NCBI GenBank assembly: GCA_022376515.1
Contig: WTXI01000004.1
Span: forward strand, 1,302,001 to 1,366,000
From: Lactifluus volemus
Lineage: Eukaryota > Basidiomycota > Agaricomycetes > Russulales > Russulaceae
Direction of reading: 5' to 3'
Length of the DNA stretch: 64,000 nt
The notes beneath the pieces are model-generated. The model did not search any database, was not told the DNA's origin, and saw only the letters and a list, made by a program, of their open reading frames with translations. Shown here in pieces: positions 55,461 through 64,000 of the stretch; the stretch's first letter is position 1, and each line of letters opens with the position of its first letter. The translations under genes were made by a program, and so were the position numbers.

Positions 55461-56943
55461 ATGACTGTCCACTCTTCTGATGGTATTGGCATCGCCAACC
55501 TCCCAAACCAGGTCAGTTTAACCCCTGGTTATTTTTTTTTTTGCTCAAAAATAAATACTATCGTTTAGCGGCACAAAATTGTGGCCAAGCGGGGTGCTCA
55601 TTTCACCATTATGGTCGTCGGTAGGTCTTTTGGTTTCGTATTGTTCCTTGAAACACTCTTTCATACATGTCAATAAAGGCGAGTCGGGTCTCGGAAAGAC
55701 CACTTTGATCAACACCCTTTTCTCGACCGAACTATCCTCGGCCAAAAATTACAATAGACGCCACCACAAGCAGCTCGACAAGCTCACCGAAGTCGAGATC
55801 ATTAAGGCAGAGCTTGAAGAAAAGCAGTTCAAGGTCAAGCTCACTGTCATTGACACGCCTGGCTTTGGTGACTATGTCAACAATCGCGACTCGTGGTCTC
55901 CCATCGTCGATTTTATCGACGACCAGCATGAGGCGTACATGATTCAGGAGCAACAACCCCAGCGCAGCGAGAAGAGCGACCTTCGCGTTCACGCTTGCTT
56001 GTACTTCATCAGGCCAACCGGACACACGTACGATTTCGTTTTTTCATTTTTCCAAGTCGTGTCCAACCGTCCGACCTTGTTACAGTCTCAAGCCCCTCGA
56101 CATTGAGATCATGAAGCGTCTCGGTACCCGCGTCAACCTCATCCCTGTCATCGCCAAGGCGGATACGCTCACACAAAATGACTTGTTCACCTTCAAGCAG
56201 CGCGTTTGTCTCCTTTTTTAATGCCCTCTATACCGCCACCTGAATGACCACGTGGCGCAGATTCGGGATGTTATTGCAGCGCAGAACATTCGTATCTACC
56301 AGCCACCTATCGAGGTGGATGACGAGGCTAGCGCAGAACATGCCCGCATCCTAGCAGAGGCTATGCCTTTCTCCATCATTGGCTCTACAGAGGACGTCCA
56401 GACCCCTGATGGCCGCGTCGTCAAGGGTCGCGAGTACCTTTGGGGTGTCGCCGAAGGTGGCCCTTCTCCCTATATCTGATCTCTTTTCTGTCCTGTTAAT
56501 ACATTCCTGCAGTGGAGAATGAGAACCACTGCGACTTCCGCAAGTTGCGCTCGTTGCTCATTCGCACATTCATGCTTGACCTCATTTCCACACCGAGGAG
56601 AGTCACTATGAGAACTACCGCCAACAGCAGATGGAAACTCGCAAGTATGGTGAGCGCAAGGTCAAGAAGTTCAACAACCCCAAGTTCCAGGAAGAAGAGG
56701 AACAACTTCGCAGGCGATTCACCGAGCAGGTCAAGGCCGAGGAGTCTCGGTTCAGGCAATGGGAACAACACGTGAGTGCCCGAATCTTGATACGAACTGG
56801 TAATTGACGTTTGAATGTAGTTGATCACGGAGCGCGATCGTCTCAACAAGGATCTCGAGTTGGCGCACAGCACTATCAAATCTCTCGAGGCAGAACTCGA
56901 CAATCTTCAGGTCGGCTATGGACGTGGCAGTGGACGGCGATGA
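55461..56943 (+). CDS. CDC11: Septin, Cdc11/AspA class (one apparent frameshift)
   Basis: Exons are 55461-55511, 55569-55620, 55679-56027, 56086-56203, 56261-56456, 56513-56771 and 56821-56943. Septins are GTP-binding filament proteins at bud necks and septa. Visible: GIANLPNQRHKIVAKRG (basic lipid-binding stretch), P-loop GESGLGKT restored by splicing, DTPGFGDYVNN (G3), AKAD (G4), septin unique element (YLWGVAEVENENHCDFRKL) and a C-terminal coiled coil (about the last 90 residues). Wording of the N-terminus and RRHHKQ...VEI block fits the Cdc11/AspA group. In exon 6 the frame changes after DLIST near 56590: one missing base would restore TEESHYENYRQQQMETRKYG and the coiled coil. As written, the protein would be truncated or scrambled after about residue 300. 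Confidence 0.88.
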
Positions 56944-57273
56944 ATATGTCTCCGTTTTGTCGTCTTGAATAGTTCTGGGAGCTACGCAAAAGCTGTCCCG
57001 TCTTGTGGGGCGGTACTTTGAATAGATACCCATGTTTCAGCTCTGACCAGAGTTGCTCGCTTATATCCGCTGTTCACGATACTAGTACCCAGTTTCTCTG
57101 TTTCCTCTCCCCAGTTTTTTTTTATTGGACTCCGTATCGCGAACTTTGTCCGTTGCTCATTACCTTGAAGCAAAGATATAACTTTGTTCGTATGAGAGAA
57201 TGTTTACGTTGGCTGAGTCAAGCGCGCGTGTGATATGACCAAGTTAACACTGATCCATTCCTAAAACTCCGTT
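56944..57273. other. Short intergenic between septin and reductase
   Basis: These 330 bases between two plus-strand genes should hold the septin 3' UTR and the reductase promoter. No gene is seen. Confidence 0.5.
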
Positions 57274-58758
57274 ATGGCCCTGTCCATTGCGTGTATCTTC
57301 AACTCTGTGCGAGCACACTGTTGTATGTCTTGTCTGTTCAACTCTACACACTACCACCAATCATAACTCTACACAGTAAATGCGGACTCTCGTCTCGTAG
57401 TTGCATTGCAGGTGGTCGGCGCGCTTTCAGTTCTAACAGCCCTCTTGAGGGTTCTCTCATTCACCTTTGTCACTTTTGTACGCCCAGGCATTAGCGTGCG
57501 TAGACAAATCCCTTCCCGTGTCCATCCGCTCACTGACAAGAGAAAAATAAATACTTGACAGCTCAAAAAATTCGGCGCCAAGAAAGGCGCTTGGGCCGGT
57601 GAGTCTCGAAGCTCTGATGACCTCAGGCATGGGCCATGACGCTACTTGTTAGTCGTCACCGGTGCGTCTGACGGGATCGGACGTGAATTTGCGGTTCAGC
57701 TCGCCAAAGCGGGTTTCAACGTTGTCCTCGCCGCGCGTAACCAAGCCAAGCTCGACGCTGTCGTGGACGAGATTGGTGCGCGCCGCACACTTCCTCCCAA
57801 TCTTTCACTAAACTTTTGCTTTTTCTTATTTTTTGGTGGGGGTTTGGTTTTTTTTTTTGATCCCGGGAAAAAGTCAACGCAGGAAGTGGCGTACAAGCCA
57901 AGACGTTTGTGTCGACTTTGCAACTGCGGATGAGGCGAGGTGGGAGGCGCTCCTCGAGGAACTCAAACCGGTCGAGGTTGGGGTGCTCGGTACGTCACCA
58001 GCGTACTCACCTCTCTCTCCCTGAATAACTTGCCCCCGTGCTGCGTGTATGGATAGTCAATAACGTCGGCGTGTCGCACGACTTTCCGACCGACTTTGTC
58101 AATACGTCTCCGGAAGTGTTGACCACTATTACCAACGTCAACGTATCCGCCACTCTGCGCATCACCAGTCTCATCGCGCCTGCCATGGTCTCCCGGTACG
58201 TGCCTCTCCCCCCATTTTTATTTGATTCTGGTTTGCGTGGCGCTCACACTCCGTTGTTGACGGGTTGATCAGAAAGAAGGGTCTCATTTTGAACATCGGT
58301 TCGTTCGCAGGCGCCGCGCCAACCCCCATGCTGGCCGTCTATGCGGGAAGCAAGTCCTTCCTCCGCACCTGGTCCGACTCGCTCGCGGCCGAGATGTTAC
58401 CTAAAGGTGTCATTGTCGAGCACGTCAACACCTATTTTGTCGTGCGTCTCTTTCTCCCTCGGTCCTCCTTATTTGAACATGTGGTCATTTGTATACGCCC
58501 TCTGGGGTCCCGCAGATGTCCGCCATGTCCAAAATCCGCCGCGCGTCGTTGATGGTACCGACGCCAAAGCACTTTGTACGCACCGTGCTCGCCAAGCTCG
58601 CCCCAGGCACCGTCACGCCTTACTGGTCCCACGCGTTGGTCGCGGCCGTCATGTCGCTCGCGCCGCCCAAGGTCGTGTTGGCGTATTCGCACGCGCTACA
58701 GAAGGACGTGAGGAGGCGCGCGCTGGCGAAGCAGGCGAGACTAGCCAAGCAAGAGTAG
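57274..58758 (+). CDS. IFA38: Very-long-chain 3-oxoacyl-CoA reductase (Ifa38/KAR), one apparent frameshift
   Basis: Exons 57274-57306, 57412-57495, 57562-57598, 57653-57775, 57883-57989, 58057-58195, 58273-58441 and 58516-58758; 311 residues if one missing base is allowed for. It reduces 3-ketoacyl-CoA in microsomal fatty-acid elongation with NADPH. A hydrophobic N-terminal segment ([17 protein letters not shown]) anchors it in the ER. Short-chain dehydrogenase motifs: TGASDGIG cofactor loop, VNNVG, catalytic Ser in LNIGSFAG and the YAGSK Tyr/Lys pair. The basic C-terminus ([15 protein letters not shown]) may act as an ER-retention tail. In exon 5 the frame breaks near 57910: TTTGTGTCGAC should carry one more base to read [17 protein letters not shown]. 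The first exon is inferred from splice sites and is the least certain part. Confidence 0.88.
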
Positions 58759-59173
58759 GATGACCCAAAAGAAAAGAGCAAAGAGAATTGATACAGTACT
58801 CCTGTTGGAGATGGCTTGGGTTCTCACTTTTACGTTTCCCCCTTGTCTCGCCGTGGAGTCGTAGGGAACTACCGTCTTTGTTTCCGTACTTTTGTGCTAC
58901 AAAACATCAATTGCCTCCACAACCGGATTGGATGCATCTCCGCTGAGCCTACACACAAAAGAGAAATCGGGTGCGTAGACCTGCATGCAGGTCGCTATAC
59001 AAAAACAAATGGAGGGGTAAGGAAGGTGGTGGACAGAAACTTGACGACGTCGTATTATTACTAGGTATGAACACCAAAGTAAGGCCCTAGATTTTCCCAT
59101 TTAGAACAACAAAACAACCCATCTACACCGTCTACATTCCAAATAAAAAGTTAAAGGTCGCACGCCAGTTAGC
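58759..59173. other. Convergent 3' flanks of reductase and Prp43
   Basis: These 415 bases lie between two convergent genes. Only UTR sequence is expected; frames here are short and without domains. Confidence 0.5.
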
Positions 59174-61851
<2,678 letters not shown>

Positions 61852-62147
61852 CGTCTTGTCTTGGTCGCAGCAGAGGATTGAGCCTTGGTGATCACGTGTT
61901 GTAGACGCGCCCCATTGACACGCGCCACGCCCGGGAGATTGGCTAGTAGTTAGCACTTTGAGCAAAAGACAATAGTCAAGTCAGATTCATAATAACCCAG
62001 TCGTCTGAAAACTGAAAACCCTCCATAGATGGTCCACCCACCGCCCCTCTTCTCTCTTTCTTCTCAGCCCCCCCTTCTCTATTTCATTCTTCCGTTATTC
62101 TTCTCCCTTTTATCGGCTAACTCCATCCTCAGCTTGTGTACCTGCCC

Positions 62148-63520
62148 ATGGCCTCAGCCGACTTGATCCGTGTCGACCCCAAAAATCTGAGGCGCAAAAA
62201 CACGGCCGCGATAGAGTGGAGGACCATCCCGCCCACCATCAAGGTCAGGCATAAGAAGCGCCCACCGCCGATTACGATTCAGTGAGCCCTAACTCTGCTC
62301 TTCGATGATTTCTCACTGGGATGTGTCTTCATCAGTTCAAAGCGATCATTCGAGCAGCTATCATGGACACCAGGTCCTCTCAGTTGCTCGACAATGGTAA
62401 CTACGCCCACGACAGTTTCCCCCGCAACAATTTTCACCCCCCTAACATCTTCTGCTCCAACGAGCACACTTGTCATGGAATTTTCCAACAGCGCCACCGT
62501 GGGGCAGGACCCCCGCGCGCCCTACTATGCTATTCCAGGGTTTCAGCAATCTCCAGACGGCCCGAATGTAATCAAAGTACCTCCCTGGCCCCTATCAGCT
62601 GATAAACCCGTCCCGCTGGTCGGGAAGACCGCTCTGGATGTAGTCACTGAGCTCGAATATGTCACCTTTGAGAACGACGACTCAGAGTTTCGGGAAGGTA
62701 TGACCACCACGCACGGCAGTAAAAAAAAAAAGTCGGGTTTCATTTCATGAATTTTTTAGCGATCCCATTGCCGCCTTTATCCCCTTCGGTATACTTGACG
62801 TTAAATCCTTGGCATTGCCAGAATACTTGTTACTTTTGTCGATCAAACCCCTCCGTAGCAAAAACGACGATTTGTGCTGGGAGGAGATCGCACGCAAGCT
62901 TAACGTAGCCACCAGGCGTCAACCGCGCAGCGCCTGGGACTGTTGGCATCGTTGGACGGTTCCGTGGTGCCGTTCCCAAAACCGATCATACTGAGGCCAG
63001 ATACATATCCCAATGCGCCAGGCGTGCAGCACGAGTACAAATTTTCCGATCTCGAGGGTCTCATCGAGTTGTGGACATCCCTGTCAAGTAGCTCTCATGG
63101 TCTTTTAACGCCACTTTCGTTTCCGGAGCCAACAACGGCAGCGGCGGCAGGGGAGGCACAGCCTCACCGTACTATGGGACGCGCGTGCCATCCAGGTGCG
63201 CAATCCTGTGCATCTCATTTCATGCACAGGGCTTCTCATGAGCCACGCAGCGTATCCGCCACCCACTGCGCCTCCGAACGTGCCTATGCGTAGCTTTGGC
63301 GATGTCCGTGAGCGCGGGCTAGCTGCGTGGTTTAACATGAGCGCAGTCAATACGCCCGCGCTGCGACGCATACTCGAGGATCAGCTCGAACGCGCGGATG
63401 ACTGGCTCCCGGTGCATTTACGCGGACGCACGGTCCCCCCGCCACCCCCCCTCCTCGACCATCGGGGGAGACATCGATCCCCCGCTGATCGAGCGCAAAG
63501 GACCATGAGACTGTTTATTG
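62148..63520 (+). CDS. Unrecognised gene with a SANT/Myb-like stretch, frame uncertain
   Basis: Exons 62148-62281 and 62336-62697 join in phase: MASADLIRVDPKNLRRK, basic VRHKKRPPPITI, then a Thr/Pro-rich part and APYYAIPGFQQSPDGPNV. The next exon should start at about 62760 with DPIAAFIPFGILDVK and carry a helical stretch CWEEIARKLN...RSAWDCWHRW, whose spaced tryptophans resemble a SANT/Myb repeat (inference). Joining it needs one more base than the sequence has. A further change after DCWHR (near 62950) would continue as VPFPKPIILRPDTYPN and EYKFSDLEGLIELW. The C-terminal part near 63200-63500 (SFGDVRERGLAAWF, LRRILEDQLERADDWLP) is in yet another frame or exon. I cannot name it. It is divergent from Prp43 with 296 bases between starts. 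Confidence 0.5.
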
Positions 63521-64000
63521 TTATTTGTTTTTTGTATTTGTATCGCGAGATGGAGCAAGATGGACTTGTAGAGTTGGCGCCTCTCCTTTTGTTCGATCTG
63601 AGTTTGTACTGGCGTCCACGTGCGGAATGTAATTGTTTTGTTGGACAGGGACGACGGATCGAGCCGCTAGAAGTTCTATTCTGGATCATGAGAGATTGTG
63701 TAAAACACGACGAAAAAGGGGGGACCGCGAGATAGGCCATCGAGAGACGAAACCAGCAATTTCCGGCAGATTGGCACAGTGAGACACTTTTGGTTTGAGA
63801 AAGACCTGCCCTCCCCCCGAAGGCACTTTCGATGGGGCACCGCTCACTCGCATAAGCGATCAGGCGAACTCTGAGCGTGGCGTGTGCGGAGTATTGGCGA
63901 ACAGGCGATAACGGAATCCGTCATGGTTCGAGAAAACGTGTGTAGCGTGGCGGTGACGTACTCTTACATAAGCAACGCGCAAGCGCGACTTGGGCTTGGT
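63521..64000. other. End of window, no gene recognised
   Basis: An open frame runs to 63735 from the preceding gene, but its sequence beyond about 63520 has no features. Nothing else is seen before the window ends. Confidence 0.4.

Overview
This window is nuclear DNA of a filamentous basidiomycete, most likely an Agaricomycete. Genes carry many short introns (mostly 47-80 nt, GT-AG, often opening GTACGT, GTGCGT or GTAAGT), sit on both strands and are separated by a few hundred bases. The gene content (CDK1, GPN1, Nug1, Prp43, a Cdc11-type septin, an AzgA permease), the expanded P450 array and a Crinkler-kinase gene are compatible with Rhizoctonia/Ceratobasidium; that genus guess is inference, not proven by the sequence. 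Coding spans below were rebuilt by hand from splice sites and reading phase. Layout: positions 80-4965 hold a direct duplication of about 1.4-1.5 kb, each copy with a tiny two-exon gene for a secreted-type peptide. Positions 5.9-15.1 kb are a housekeeping block: HAL2/MET22-type bisphosphate nucleotidase (-), CDK1 with a 6-nt microexon (-), GPN-loop GTPase GPN1 (-), and a divergent FHA/coiled-coil/tail-anchor protein of SLMAP/Far10 architecture (+).

Positions 17.3-46.2 kb are an accessory region: seven copies of one cytochrome P450 lineage, all on the + strand. Five look intact (19424, 26441, 31241, 38737, 43872) and two are deleted relics (17375, about 23335).

The six copies that keep a 5' end share a motif close to AATYGTCAGGTTGGC some 30-55 bp before a TATA box. 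A 699-residue Crinkler-type protein with a C-terminal kinase domain sits between the two most similar P450 copies. LINE and Copia relics and a purine-rich low-complexity tract lie between the genes. Positions 46.7-61.9 kb return to housekeeping genes: nucleolar GTPase Nug1/Grn1 (-), AzgA-like nucleobase permease (-), a small CCCH zinc-finger protein (-), Cdc11/AspA septin (+), very-long-chain 3-oxoacyl-CoA reductase (+) and DEAH helicase Prp43 (-). From about 62.1 kb there is an unrecognised gene with a SANT/Myb-like stretch.

From about 50.9 kb onward several otherwise conserved genes (permease, septin, reductase, Prp43, last gene) show isolated one-base losses of frame. Genes before that point do not. 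Because Prp43 and septins are normally essential, sequence-consensus errors are a simpler explanation than gene decay. No tRNA, rRNA or CRISPR array was seen.
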